Positions 1-8,446 of a stretch of DNA of 64,000 nt are shown piece after piece (the first letter of the stretch is position 1; each line of letters opens with the position of its first letter). Source of the DNA: Gaiella sp. Lineage in GTDB: Bacteria; Actinomycetota; Thermoleophilia; Gaiellales; Gaiellaceae. Location: the NCBI GenBank assembly GCA_027493885.1, contig JAOSJZ010000001.1, forward strand, positions 1,612,001 through 1,676,000. Direction: 5' to 3'. Below the pieces are notes generated by a model that saw only the letters and a list, made by a program, of their open reading frames with translations, had not been told where the DNA came from and ran no database searches. A program made the position numbers and the translations under genes.

Positions 1-36
1 GCCTAGGCTCGCCGCCCCGGCTGCCACACTCCGGCC

Positions 37-672
37 GTGCACGCGGAGCGACAGCCGGAGCGGTCCGGTCGGCGCGAGCTCGTTGCCGCCGCTGCCGTCT
101 ACGTGCTCACGACACTGCAGCTCGCGATCGCGACCTTCGTGCCCGGGCTCCCGCAGTTCGAGGGAAAGGCGTTCGGCGCCCGGCTCCTGGCGTACCCGCT
201 CCTGATGGCCGCGCCGCCGGCCGTCTGGTGGCTGGCGGCGCGCCGGCCGCCGCTCCGGGAGCTGCCGTGGGGCGCGTTCGCGCTCGTCATGTCCCCGTTC
301 CTCGTCGACGCGACCGGGAACACGCTCGACCTCTACGACCGCGTCTTCTGGTGGGACGACCTGAACCACTTCGTCAACTGGCTGCTCCTCTGCTGGGGAT
401 GCGGGCTGCTGCTCGTACGAGGGCGGGTCACTCCCACGTGGGCACTCGGCCTGGCGATCGCCGGCCTCGGAGCGCTGCTCGCGATCGGCTGGGAGATCGC
501 CGAGTGGTACACGTTCATCCGCGGCGGGACCGAGCTCGAGACGGCATACGAGGACACGCTGGGCGACGAGATGCTCGGCGCCCTCGGCGGGATCGTGGCG
601 TCGTTGATCGTCGTGCGGACGACGCGCGGTGCTCGACGGCCGATCGCCGATCCTGCCGCAGTCGGTCCCTGA
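37..672 (+). CDS. DUF2238/YjdF-like integral membrane protein
   Basis: A 211-residue membrane protein read from a GTG start. About five or six hydrophobic segments alternate with short loops (roughly residues 14-35, 50-67, 78-92, 111-127, 134-151 and 180-194). Conserved-looking polar residues sit at the membrane edges: WWDDLNH (105-111), WEIAEW (152-157) and DTLGDEMLGALGG (173-185). The D...H...E...DxxGD pattern resembles the DUF2238/YjdF group of uncharacterised inner-membrane proteins; this is pattern recognition, and no substrate is known for the family. It is followed by about 145 bp without a recognisable gene. Confidence 0.6.
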   Translation: MHAERQPERSGRRELVAAAAVYVLTTLQLAIATFVPGLPQFEGKAFGARLLAYPLLMAAPPAVWWLAARRPPLRELPWGAFALVMSPFLVDATGNTLDLYDRVFWWDDLNHFVNWLLLCWGCGLLLVRGRVTPTWALGLAIAGLGALLAIGWEIAEWYTFIRGGTELETAYEDTLGDEMLGALGGIVASLIVVRTTRGARRPIADPAAVGP

Positions 673-816
673 CCCGCGCAGCACGATCTCCCGTCCGGTC
701 TTCTCGCGCAACCTCCTACGAGGCCATGCAGCAAGCGGTCGAGTCCGGGCTCGTCGACGAGGTCCTCGCTCCACCGCGAAACCGGCCGAGTACGATCGCA
801 GCGTGAGCTTCCGGGG

Positions 817-1206
817 ATGCACCATCTCGGGTTCGCCGTGATCGACCTCGACGAGGCGGTCGCAACCTATGAGCGGCTGTTCGGTGCGACGCTCGAGCAT
901 CGCGAGGTCGTGCCCGACCAGGGCGTCGAGGCCGCCTCCGTGCTCCTCGGCACGAGCAGGGTCGAGCTCCTCGCCCCCACCGGAGACGACACGCCTGTCG
1001 GGCGGTTTCTCGCGAAGCGCGGCCCCGGGATGCACCACGTGGCGTACGAGGTCCCGGACGTTGGCGCCGCGCTCGCCGGGCTCGAGCGTGCCGGCGCCGA
1101 GCTGATCGACCATGCCCCGCGGCGCGGGCTCTTCGGGCTCGAGGTCGCCTTCGTCCATCCCGACGCCGTCCACGGCGTCCTCACCGAGGTGGTGTGCCCT
1201 GTCTGA
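817..1206 (+). CDS. mce: Methylmalonyl-CoA epimerase
   Basis: A 129-residue vicinal-oxygen-chelate (glyoxalase-fold) protein. It interconverts (R)- and (S)-methylmalonyl-CoA in propionate and branched-chain catabolism. Expected metal ligands are visible: the His in HLGFAV at the N-terminus, a His in MHHVAYEV near residue 70 and the Glu in the C-terminal TEVV. The length matches the family, so the ATG start is preferred; no in-frame upstream start is needed. The stop overlaps the next reading frame by eight bases, suggesting co-transcription. No mutase or propionyl-CoA carboxylase gene is in the window, so its pathway partners are elsewhere. Confidence 0.88.
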   Translation: MHHLGFAVIDLDEAVATYERLFGATLEHREVVPDQGVEAASVLLGTSRVELLAPTGDDTPVGRFLAKRGPGMHHVAYEVPDVGAALAGLERAGAELIDHAPRRGLFGLEVAFVHPDAVHGVLTEVVCPV

Positions 1207-1426
1207 CGATTCGATCCGCATCGAGCTCGCCTTCGAGGGCGGGCAGATCATCGCGGCGATGGTCTCCCCCGCGACGGCCGACGCCGTCGAGCGTGCCGTG
1301 AGCGCCGGTGCCGGCGGAGCGGTCGACCTCGACACGGACGACGGCCGCATCACGGTCGTCGTACCGCGCGTCGTCTACTTCAAGCGCTTCACGAAGGGCG
1401 CCCAGCCCGGCTTCCTGCGCGCATGA
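1199..1426 (+). CDS. Small conserved-looking protein of unknown function
   Basis: A 75-residue reading frame squeezed between the epimerase and a methyltransferase. The likely start is a CTG inside the epimerase stop region, preceded six bases upstream by GAGGTGG, a good ribosome-binding site; an ATG further upstream lies in low-complexity shadow sequence and is unlikely. The protein is amphipathic, with alternating beta-strand-like stretches (IRIELAF, GRITVVVPRVVYF) and a basic tail. I do not recognise the family; there is a loose resemblance to DUF3107-type small actinobacterial proteins. Its TGA overlaps the ATG of the next gene (ATGA), which supports a real operonic gene. Confidence 0.5.
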   Translation: MSDDSIRIELAFEGGQIIAAMVSPATADAVERAVSAGAGGAVDLDTDDGRITVVVPRVVYFKRFTKGAQPGFLRA

Positions 1427-2182
1427 GCTTCGCCGTCGGCGCCGGCGCCTACGACCGCTTCATGGGGCGGTACTCGACGCCGCTCGCGCCGGTCTTCGCC
1501 GGGCTCGCCGGGGTCGAGGTGGGTGCGCGCGTGCTCGACGTCGGCTGCGGGCCGGGCGCGCTCACGACCGAGCTGGCACGGATCGCGAGGCCTGAGGCGG
1601 TCGCCGCCGTCGATCCCTCGCCCGCGTTCGTCGAGGCGGCCCGCGAGCGCAACCCGGGCGTCGAGGTGCGGCACGGGTCCGCCGAGAGCCTGCCGTACGC
1701 CGACGGCGCGTTCGACGCCGCGCTCGCGCAGTTGGTCGTCCACTTCATGCCGGACCCCGCCGTGGGCCTGCGCGAGATGCGGCGCGTGACGCGGGCAGGC
1801 GGCACGGTGGCCGCGTGCGTCTGGGACCACGCGGGAGGCGCCGGCCCACTCGCGCGCTTCTGGGAGGCGGCCCGCGGCATCGACCCGGCGGTGGAGGACG
1901 AGTCCCGGCTCCCCGGCGCCCGCAAGGGAGACCTGGAGCGGCTCTTCGTGGATGCGGGGGCTGCGCGATGTCGAGGAGCGGCTGCTCTCCGTCGAGGTCG
2001 AGCATCCGAGCTTCGACGAGTGGTGGGAGCCGTTCACGCTCGGTGTCGGCCCTGCCGGGGCGTACGTGACCGGGCTCGACGCCGACCTGCGCGGGCGGTT
2101 GCGCGAGCGCTGCCGCGCGCTCTTCTCGTCCGGCCCCTTCGTGGTCCGCGCGGGCGCGTGGGCGGCGCGCGGGTCGGCCTGA
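1423..2182 (+). CDS. Class I SAM-dependent methyltransferase, frameshifted
   Basis: A Rossmann-fold methyltransferase of the UbiE/Methyltransf_11 type. Motif I (VLDVGCGPGALT) is near residue 38, the acidic end of strand 2 (VAAVDPSP) near 63, and the post-motif region (LAQLVVHFMPDP, then the MRRVTRAGGTVA segment) follows. The frame breaks after FVDAG. In a run of five G at 1956-1960, dropping one G restores GLRDVEERLLSVEVEHP and a normal C-terminus ending at 2182. The intact protein would be about 252 residues. The identical four-to-five G change occurs in ppk and ettA, so I regard this as a sequencing error. The substrate cannot be inferred. Confidence 0.75.
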
Positions 2183-2238
2183 GCGGCACTCCTCCGCGCT
2201 GACGCCGGGGACCGCGGCCTCGACTACCCTGGCCGCCG

Positions 2239-3177
2239 ATGGCGCTCGAGGTCGGGATCGTCGGTCTGCCGAACAGCGGCAAGACGACGCTGTTCAACGC
2301 GTTGACGCACGCGGGCGCGGAGATCACGGCGTACGCGTCGGTGACCGAGAAGCCGAACGTCGGCATGGCGACGATCGCCGACGAGCGGCTCGGCCGCCTC
2401 GCCGAGCTCGTCCACGCCAAGAAGGTGACACCCGCGGCGATCAGGATCGTCGACGTTCCCGGTACAGGCCCGCAGCTCCTCGGGAACCTCCGCCAGGTGG
2501 ATGCGATCCTCGCGGTGCTCGACGGCTTCTCCGACGGCGCAACCCCCGCCGACGATCTCGAGACGCTCCGGCTCGAGCTCCTCGTCGCCGATCGCGACCA
2601 CGTCGAGCGCCGGCACGAGCGCGTGCAGAAGGAGGCGAAGTCGGGCGAGGTCGCGAAGCGCGCCGAGCTCGAGACGCTGACGGCGCTGCTTGCGCACCTC
2701 GACGCCGACCACACGCTCGCCGACTGGCCCGGTGAGCTCCCTGGCGAGCTCGACCCGCTGACGACGAAGCCGCTGATCGCGGTCGAGAACGGTCCGGGCG
2801 GGATCGACTGCAAGCTCGAGGCCGAGCTCGCCGAGCTCCCCGACGAGGAGGCGGCCGCGTTCCGCGAGGGGCCGTCGGCGCTCGACGAGGTGGTGCGTCG
2901 CCTCAAGGACGCGCTCGGGCTGATCACGTTCTTCACCGCGGGCGAGAAGGAGACGCGCGCCTGGACGCTGCGGAGCGGCCAGACCGCGCTCGACGCTGCG
3001 GCGACGATCCACTCGGACATCGCCCGCGGGTTCATCCGCTGCGAGGTGATCTCGGCGGAGGACTACCTCGACGCCGGCTCCCATGCCGAGGCCGCGCACC
3101 GCGGCAAGCTGCGCCTCGAGGGGAAGACCTACGTCGTCGCCGACGGCGACGTGCTCAACATCCGCTTCAACGTCTGA
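2239..3177 (+). CDS. ychF: YchF/Obg-family P-loop GTPase/ATPase (short form)
   Basis: A 312-residue TRAFAC-class protein. The P-loop reads GLPNSGKTT (residues 7-15; the usual YchF form is GLPNVGKST), followed by NALTHAGAEI, the KPNVGMATIADERL switch I region typical of YchF, and a C-terminal TGS domain (GLITFFTAGEKETRAW, then the ADGDVLNIRFNV tail). YchF is a ribosome-associated nucleotide hydrolase involved in translation and stress responses. Compared with the usual ~363 residues it is about 50 shorter. Part of the loss is after the G3 motif, where DVPGTGPQLLGN replaces the long glycine-rich stretch. It faces the convergent EamA gene. Confidence 0.82.
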   Translation: MALEVGIVGLPNSGKTTLFNALTHAGAEITAYASVTEKPNVGMATIADERLGRLAELVHAKKVTPAAIRIVDVPGTGPQLLGNLRQVDAILAVLDGFSDGATPADDLETLRLELLVADRDHVERRHERVQKEAKSGEVAKRAELETLTALLAHLDADHTLADWPGELPGELDPLTTKPLIAVENGPGGIDCKLEAELAELPDEEAAAFREGPSALDEVVRRLKDALGLITFFTAGEKETRAWTLRSGQTALDAAATIHSDIARGFIRCEVISAEDYLDAGSHAEAAHRGKLRLEGKTYVVADGDVLNIRFNV

Positions 3178-3232
3178 TCGGACATGTCGTCGTGCCTATC
3201 GCGAAGATATGTCCCGTCGAACGGGATCAGGG

Positions 3233-4069
3233 CTACCCGGCGGCGACGACTGCAGCACCACCGAGCGCGAGCGCCCCGCCGAGCCGGCGCGTCCGGTCGA
3301 GCCGCTCGCCAAGGATCATCCGCGCAAGGACGATCGTCGCGACGGGGTACAGCGCGCTCAGGACTGCGACGACGCCGGCAGACCCGACCGTCGTCGCGAA
3401 CGCGACGAGCACGTTGGCGGTCGTGTCGAAGAGGCCGACAGCCACGATCGCGGGCAGCAGGCGTGCCGGCGGCCGGATCGTGACGGACGCGGCGGCCGCG
3501 AGCACGAGCGCGAAGGCAGTCGACGTCCCGCGGGCGACGAGCACGGTCCACGGGACGCTCTCGTCGGCGGCGGCGTCCAGCCCCACGACGAACAAGCCGA
3601 AGGCGAGCGCGGCCACGAGCGCAAGCGTGACGCCCGAGGCGAGCTTCGCCGCCTGTCCCGCTTCGGAGTCGCGCGCCAGGAGGACGATCCCGCCGAGCGC
3701 CGCAGCGATCCCGAGCCATTGGTACGGGCTGGGCGACACCCCGCGCACGACGTCGACCGTTAGCGGTACGACGGGGCTCGCGGCGGAGATCGGGGCGACG
3801 ACGCCCATCGCGCCGACCGCCATGCCCCGGTAGAGAGCCGCGAGCCCGATCGCGCCGCAGGCGCCCGCCCCCGCGGCGGGCAGCAGGTGGACAACGTCGG
3901 GTGACTTCTCGGCGGAGGCGGCGACCCACGCGGCTGCGCCGGCGAGACCCACCGCCTGCGACAACACGACGACCGTGAGCACGTGCACGCGCCGAGCCGC
4001 AAGCCCGCCGAAGAAGTCGCCGACACCCCACGAGACGGCCCCGAGAAGCGCGAGGATCGCGACGCCCAA
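3233..4069 (-). CDS. EamA/DMT-family transporter
   Basis: A hydrophobic protein of about 278 residues with ten predicted membrane segments arranged as two repeats, the drug/metabolite transporter (RhaT/EamA) architecture. Recognisable features are SWGVGDFFGG at the start of repeat one, SPVVPLTVDVVRG before the mid-point, and the closing TM pair ending GGALALGGAAVVAAG. A TTG just after the stop of the upstream gene is the first plausible start; the longer upstream reading is arginine/serine-rich shadow sequence. It lies eight bases downstream of the HD-domain gene and is probably co-transcribed with it. The substrate is unknown. Confidence 0.75.
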   Translation of the reverse strand: MGVAILALLGAVSWGVGDFFGGLAARRVHVLTVVVLSQAVGLAGAAAWVAASAEKSPDVVHLLPAAGAGACGAIGLAALYRGMAVGAMGVVAPISAASPVVPLTVDVVRGVSPSPYQWLGIAAALGGIVLLARDSEAGQAAKLASGVTLALVAALAFGLFVVGLDAAADESVPWTVLVARGTSTAFALVLAAAASVTIRPPARLLPAIVAVGLFDTTANVLVAFATTVGSAGVVAVLSALYPVATIVLARMILGERLDRTRRLGGALALGGAAVVAAG

Positions 4070-4076
4070 TGCGGTG

Positions 4077-4910
4077 TCAGTCGGTACCGACCGGGCGCGT
4101 CGCGGCGGCCGCGTCGAGCTGGTTCGCGTGGTAGAGGACGACCGCCTCCGCCGAGCGAGCCGCGCTGCGGTCGTGGTGCGCAGCGATCGCGTGGAGGAGC
4201 TCCGCGCGAACGGTGGAGTCGAGCGCGCCCGCCCGCTCGTCGACGAGCCTGACCCCGAGGTGGACATGACCGAGAAGCGCCCCCTCCGGGGTCGGCCGGA
4301 AGGTTGGCCCGCGGGAGAGCTCTCGCACACGGCCGACGTCGTGCAGGAGCGCAGCCGCGAGCAGCAGGTCGGCGCGCAACCTTGGGTGGAGCTGGGCGGT
4401 CTCCCGGCAGAGCGTAGCGACGCCTACTGTGTGCTCGAGCAGTCCGCCTGCGTAGCCGTGGTGGCCGTCAGCTCCCGCCGCGGGGAGGAGGCGCATTCCT
4501 TGGCGCACCTCGTCGGACAGGACGTCCGCGACGACGGCGGCCAGCGCCGGGTACGACACCTCGGCCGCGAGAAAGTCGAGAAAGCCGTCGAGCTCGTCCG
4601 TGTCGCGGCGCATCGCGGGCGCAAGCGTCGCGGGATCGGCGTCGGCGGCCTCGACCGTGCGCACGGCGAGCTGGAGCCGCCCGCCGAAGCGCTCGACGCG
4701 ACCGAGGACGCGGACGGCGTCCCCCTCCTCGAAGCGGCGATCGAGCAGCTCGACGTCGTCCCAGACCCGGCCCTCGATGCGGCCGCTCGGGTCGACGAGC
4801 TCGAGCGCCAGGTACGGCTTCCCGGCGCGCGTCACGAGCCGGCGCTTGCGGGCGACGGCAAAGACGCCGTCGACGGTTCTGTCCTCGACGAGCTCGGCGA
4901 TCGTCGCCAC
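4077..4910 (-). CDS. OB-fold plus HD-domain protein (YhaM-like 3'-5' exoribonuclease)
   Basis: A 277-residue protein. The N-terminal ~90 residues look like an OB-fold (LELVDPSGRIEGRVWDD, then GDAVRVLGRVERF), followed by an HD phosphohydrolase domain with GGLLEHTVGVA, the LLHDVGR signature and a downstream HHDRS. This OB+HD order matches the YhaM/CBF1 family of 3'-5' exoribonucleases. The GTG start puts the conserved DRTVDGVFAVARKR segment right at the N-terminus. Only 22 bp separate it from the divergent DUF1015 gene, so the two promoters must overlap each other's genes or share elements. Confidence 0.75.
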   Translation of the reverse strand: MATIAELVEDRTVDGVFAVARKRRLVTRAGKPYLALELVDPSGRIEGRVWDDVELLDRRFEEGDAVRVLGRVERFGGRLQLAVRTVEAADADPATLAPAMRRDTDELDGFLDFLAAEVSYPALAAVVADVLSDEVRQGMRLLPAAGADGHHGYAGGLLEHTVGVATLCRETAQLHPRLRADLLLAAALLHDVGRVRELSRGPTFRPTPEGALLGHVHLGVRLVDERAGALDSTVRAELLHAIAAHHDRSAARSAEAVVLYHANQLDAAAATRPVGTD

Positions 4911-4932
4911 CGCGTGAGTGTAGGCTCGGGCG

Positions 4933-6000
4933 GTGGCCGACGTCCGCCCGTTCCGCGCCGTCCGGTACGCGCGGCCGACGGATGCTGTGACGACTCCGCC
5001 GTACGACGTGATCGACCTCGACCAGCGCCGCGAGCTCCTGGCGCGCGACCCCCACAACATCGCCCACCTCACGCTCGAGCCCGACCCTGCGATAGCGGGC
5101 ACGCAGCTGCGTCAGTGGCTGGCCGACGGGGTCCTCGTGCGCGACGAGACGCCCGCCGTCTGGTGGCTCGAGCAGGACTTCGTGGGACCAGACGGCGTCC
5201 GCCGCTCACGGCACGGGATCGTCGCCTCGCTCGGAGTCGAGCCCTATGCGACGGGGGCCGTGCTGCCCCACGAGCGGACGCATCCGGGCCCGATCGAAGG
5301 CAGGCTCGCGCTGCTCCGAGCGACCCGGACGCAGCTCGAGCCGATCTTTCTCCTGTACGAGGATCCGCCGCCGATCGAGGCGCCGAGATGGGCGCCGGAG
5401 ATGCAGCTTGCCGACGTCCGGCTGTGGCGCATCGACGGCGACCATGGCGTCCACGAGTTCTTCGCAGACCGCCAGGTGCTCATCGCCGACGGCCATCATC
5501 GCTACGAGACCGCCGTCGCGTTCGCCGCCGAGGACGGCGCCGACCGGATCCTCGCCGTGCTCGTCTCCGCGACGGATCCCGGTCTCGCGGTCTTCCCCAC
5601 GCACAGGGTCTTCGTCGGGCGCCCCGACGTCGACCCCCCGGGTGAGCCGTTCGCAAGCGTCGGCGACGCGCTCGGGGCGCTCGACGAGGAGCCGGCGGCA
5701 CGCTCGGCCGCGGTGCTGGTCCGCGCGGACGAGATACGCCTCGTGCGGGGCGGGGCCGGCGAGCTCGACGTCGAGCTGGTCGACCGCTTCGGGCACGGCG
5801 GCCTCTCGTACACGCCCGATGGCGGCGAGGCGGTGAGACGGGTGGCGAGCGGCGAGGCCGACTCGGCGTTTCTCCTGCGGCCGCTCCGGGTGGCCGACGT
5901 GTTCGCGCGCGCGCGGATCGGAAAGACGATGCCGCCGAAGGCGACGTACTTCTTCCCGAAGCTCCTCTCGGGCCTGCTCCTCCAGCCCGTCGACGCGTGA
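4933..6000 (+). CDS. DUF1015 family protein (SerK-like)
   Basis: A 355-residue DUF1015 protein. The family hallmark ADGHHRYETA is near residue 186. Other family signatures are the N-terminal PFRAVRY and TTPPYDVID, the PHNIAHLTLEP block and LPHERTHPG. Family members include the ADP-dependent free serine kinase SerK and SbnI, but most remain uncharacterised, so the kinase assignment is only suggestive. The start is GTG. The stop overlaps the GTG of the following phosphatase gene (GTGA), indicating translational coupling. Confidence 0.82.
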   Translation: MADVRPFRAVRYARPTDAVTTPPYDVIDLDQRRELLARDPHNIAHLTLEPDPAIAGTQLRQWLADGVLVRDETPAVWWLEQDFVGPDGVRRSRHGIVASLGVEPYATGAVLPHERTHPGPIEGRLALLRATRTQLEPIFLLYEDPPPIEAPRWAPEMQLADVRLWRIDGDHGVHEFFADRQVLIADGHHRYETAVAFAAEDGADRILAVLVSATDPGLAVFPTHRVFVGRPDVDPPGEPFASVGDALGALDEEPAARSAAVLVRADEIRLVRGGAGELDVELVDRFGHGGLSYTPDGGEAVRRVASGEADSAFLLRPLRVADVFARARIGKTMPPKATYFFPKLLSGLLLQPVDA

Positions 6001-6793
6001 CCGACTGGCTCGACCTCGCCCGCGCCTGCGTTCGCGATCTCGAGCGCGTGCTCGAGGCGCTCCCCACGCGCGTCGAGCGCGAGCCGGTGCTGCGGGCCGG
6101 CAAAGGGGGCGACGACACGACGGCAATCGACGGGGCCGCAGAGGACGCCGTCGTCCGGCGGCTGGACGCGCTCGGCATCGACCTCACGCTCGTCTCCGAG
6201 GAGCTCGGCCTGCGCGTGTTCGGGAAAGGCGGCCCACCCGTGATCGTGGTCGACCCGGTCGACGGCTCGGTGAACGCAAAGCGTGGGATCCCGTTCTTCT
6301 CGCTCTCGCTCGCCGTCGCCGACGGTGAGACGATGGACGGCGTGTTCTTCGGGTACGTCTACGACTTCGGCGCGCGCGAGGAATGGGTCGCGGAGCGCGG
6401 GCGCGGTGCGTTCCTCGACGGCTCTGCGATCGAGGGGCCTGGCCCCAAGGACTCGCTCGAGATCCTCTCGCTCGAGGGGACGACGACGGGGGCGGTCGCG
6501 GCTGCGGTGCCGGCGATGAGCGGCGTGGCACACCGCGTGCGGATCATGGGGTCGCTCGCACTGTCGCTCTGCCACCTCGCCGCCGGCCGTGTCGACGGGG
6601 TCTGTTGCCTCAAGCCCGCGCGCTCGATCGACATCGCGGCCGCGCAGCTTCTCGTCCGCGAGCGCGGGTACGCGATCGACCTCTTCGAGGACCCCCGTTC
6701 GGCGAAGCGCCGCTCGACCTCGGCCAGCGCTCCCGGGTCGTCGCCGCCGCGACCGACGAGCTCTGCGCGAAGATCGCCGCTGCGCTCGTGTAG
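5997..6793 (+). CDS. Inositol-monophosphatase-family phosphatase, frameshifted
   Basis: A Mg-dependent sugar-phosphatase of the IMPase/FBPase superfamily. The first metal site (GDDTTAIDGAAED), LVSEELG, the catalytic DPVDGS (near residue 85) and a late SIDIAAAQLL segment (the usual WDxAA position) are all present. The archaeal-type IMP/fructose-1,6-bisphosphatase group is the closest style. The frame breaks at 6692-6696: adding one C to the run of five restores PPFGEAPLDLGQRSRVV and a C-terminus ending at 6793, about 265 residues. The straight reading instead runs into the downstream repeat element. It is coupled to the DUF1015 gene by a GTGA overlap. Confidence 0.78.
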
Positions 6794-6818
6794 GCCGAGA
6801 CCCCGGCAGACGGGGCGC

Positions 6819-7089
6819 CGGTGTCAGACACCGCTTGGTGTCAAGGGGCAACCGTGCCGGGTGTGTGCCAATCACTCCACAGGGACGTCGGTGTCAGACA
6901 CCGTGTTGGGGCGCCGGTGTCAGACACCGTGTTGTGTCAAGGGAGACCGTGCCGGGTGTGTGGCGATCGCTCCACAGGGCGCGATTCGAGGCCCGATCCG
7001 CGGTCGGTGGCGGCGGACAGCCAGGCACAACCTGCAGCGTACGACAGGGCCCGAGATGACGACCTGACAGGAATCGGTGTCTGACACCG
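6819..7089 (+). repeat. 271-bp repeat element with inverted CGGTGTCAGACACCG ends
   Basis: A non-coding block filling the 360-bp gap between the phosphatase and mrp. It holds three direct copies of CGGTGTCAGACACCG (6819-6833, 6889-6903, 6915-6929) and one inverted copy with T at the centre (7075-7089). Each copy is itself an almost perfect palindrome around one base. After each copy comes a four-to-six-base spacer and TGTCAAGG or a close variant. Two of the copies continue into a ~50-bp shared stretch (ACCGTGCCGGGTGTGTG, then CTCCACAGGG). The architecture matches the element at 28183. It looks like a REP/BIME or MITE-type mobile repeat; no transposase is nearby. Confidence 0.7.
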
Positions 7090-7155
7090 CTCTGCCAACA
7101 GTCACCGCGCGCCGGTGAGGGTCGCTGGGCCGCCCGCGTTCGGTAGGCTGAGCCC

Positions 7156-8238
7156 ATGGCGCCCGATCGCGACGCGGTCCTGAAAGCGCTCGAGCGCGTG
7201 ATCGATCCCGAGCTCCGGCGCCCCGTCACCGACCTCGACATGGTGCGCGACGTCGTCGTCTCGCCCGAGGGGTCGGTCGAGGTCGTGATCGCGCTCACCG
7301 TCGCGGGGTGCCCGCTGCGGTCGAGCTTCCAGGACCAGGTCGCCGAGCACGTCGGCGCGGTCCCGGGTGTCACGAGCGTCGCGCTCCGCTTCGACGTGAT
7401 GACGCCCGAGGAGAAGGCCGCGCTCGCCACGCGGCTTCGTGGCGGCGGTCCCGAGCGTGAGATCCGGCTCGACGCGAGCACCCGCGTCGTCGCCGTGGCC
7501 TCGGGCAAGGGCGGCGTCGGTAAGTCGACGCTCACCGCAAACCTCGCGGCGGCGCTCGCGGAGCGCGGCGAGCGCGTCGGCGTGCTCGACGCCGACGTCT
7601 ACGGCTACTCGATCCCGCACGTGCTCGGCGTCGCGCAGCGCCCGGTCGTCGTCGACTCGCTCATCGTTCCCCCCGTCCGGGGCGACCTCAAGGTGATGTC
7701 GATCGGGCTCTTCGCGGAGGACAACGGCCCGATCATGTGGCGCGGACCGATGCTCCACAAGGCGCTCCAGCAGTTCCTCTCCGACGTCCACTGGGGCGAG
7801 CTCGACACCCTCGTGGTCGACATGCCTCCCGGCACGGGCGACGTGGCGATCTCGGTCGGCCAACTCCTGCCGCGCGCCGAGGCGATCGTCGTCACCACGC
7901 CGCAGCCCGCCGCGCAGCAGGTCGCGGTCCGGGCGGCGGTGATGGCGCAGAAGACGGGGATGCGACTGCTCGGCGTCGTCGAGAACATGTCGTGGCTCGT
8001 CGGCTCGGGGCAGGAGCTCTTCGGCTCCGGCGGCGGCGAGGCGCTGGCCGCGGAGGTCGACGCCCCGCTTCTCGCCCGGATCCCGTTCGACCCGGCGCTC
8101 CGCGAGGCGTCGGACGCGGGCCGGCCGGTGCTGGAGGCCGCGACCGACGCGGAGGCGTCGGTCGCGATCAGGGCCCTCGCCGACGCAGTCGTGGAACGAC
8201 GCGGCGCCGCGATCCGCAAGGCGCTGACCGTGCTCTGA
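7156..8238 (+). CDS. mrp: Mrp/NBP35-family ATP-binding Fe-S carrier protein
   Basis: A 360-residue protein with an N-terminal MIP18/DUF59 domain (residues 1-80, DPELRRPVTDLDMV) and a MinD-like P-loop domain. The deviant Walker A is SGKGGVGKST (near residue 116); DADVYGYSIPHVLG and VVDMPPGTGD follow. Mrp/ApbC proteins bind and transfer iron-sulfur clusters. The CxxC pair used for cluster binding in many homologues is absent from the usual place: after VVENMSWLV comes GSGQELFGSGGG with no Cys. Many actinobacterial Mrp proteins look similar, so cluster binding may differ. The ATG start is well placed. Confidence 0.9.
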   Translation: MAPDRDAVLKALERVIDPELRRPVTDLDMVRDVVVSPEGSVEVVIALTVAGCPLRSSFQDQVAEHVGAVPGVTSVALRFDVMTPEEKAALATRLRGGGPEREIRLDASTRVVAVASGKGGVGKSTLTANLAAALAERGERVGVLDADVYGYSIPHVLGVAQRPVVVDSLIVPPVRGDLKVMSIGLFAEDNGPIMWRGPMLHKALQQFLSDVHWGELDTLVVDMPPGTGDVAISVGQLLPRAEAIVVTTPQPAAQQVAVRAAVMAQKTGMRLLGVVENMSWLVGSGQELFGSGGGEALAAEVDAPLLARIPFDPALREASDAGRPVLEAATDAEASVAIRALADAVVERRGAAIRKALTVL

Positions 8239-8246
8239 TCGAGAGC

Positions 8247-8272
8247 GGAAGGGAGCCCGAAGGCTCCCTTCC
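8247..8272 (+). terminator. Hairpin terminator after mrp
   Basis: A perfect 11-bp stem (GGAAGGGAGCC / GGCTCCCTTCC) closed by a CGAA tetraloop, nine bases after the mrp stop. No U-tract follows, as is common for high-GC actinobacterial terminators. Confidence 0.7.
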
Positions 8273-8353
8273 GGCGACGGCGAGCCCTGCGGCGGTGGGC
8301 TGGCGCCGTCCTGCACGCCCGCGCCGGGGGGAGGCGCGGCCATCCAGTCCACA

Positions 8354-8375
8354 TCCTCACAGAGATGTGTGAGGA
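8354..8375. promoter_or_regulatory. Inverted repeat in the mrp-ldh2 intergenic region
   Basis: TCCTCACA and TGTGAGGA form perfect 8-bp arms around GAGATG. It sits about 70 bases before the LDH2-family start and could be an operator or a second hairpin. No function is proven. Confidence 0.4.
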
Positions 8376-8427
8376 GGCTGTAAGCCTACCCCTCTCGTGG
8401 CCGAGCCAAACCTCACGCTCGCACGTC

Positions 8428-8441
8428 GACCCTTTAGGGTC
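8428..8441. promoter_or_regulatory. Palindrome directly before the LDH2-family start
   Basis: GACCCTTTAGGGTC has perfect six-base arms around TT and ends five bases before the GTG start. It covers the place where a ribosome-binding site would normally be, so it may act as an operator or as an RNA hairpin controlling translation. Confidence 0.4.
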
Positions 8442-8446
8442 ACAGT

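Noticed and set aside
673-816. Possible protein tail (YEAMQQAVESGLVDEVLAPP) before the epimerase
   Set aside because: It faintly recalls a ClpP- or enolase-like C-terminus but has no upstream coding sequence and may be chance.
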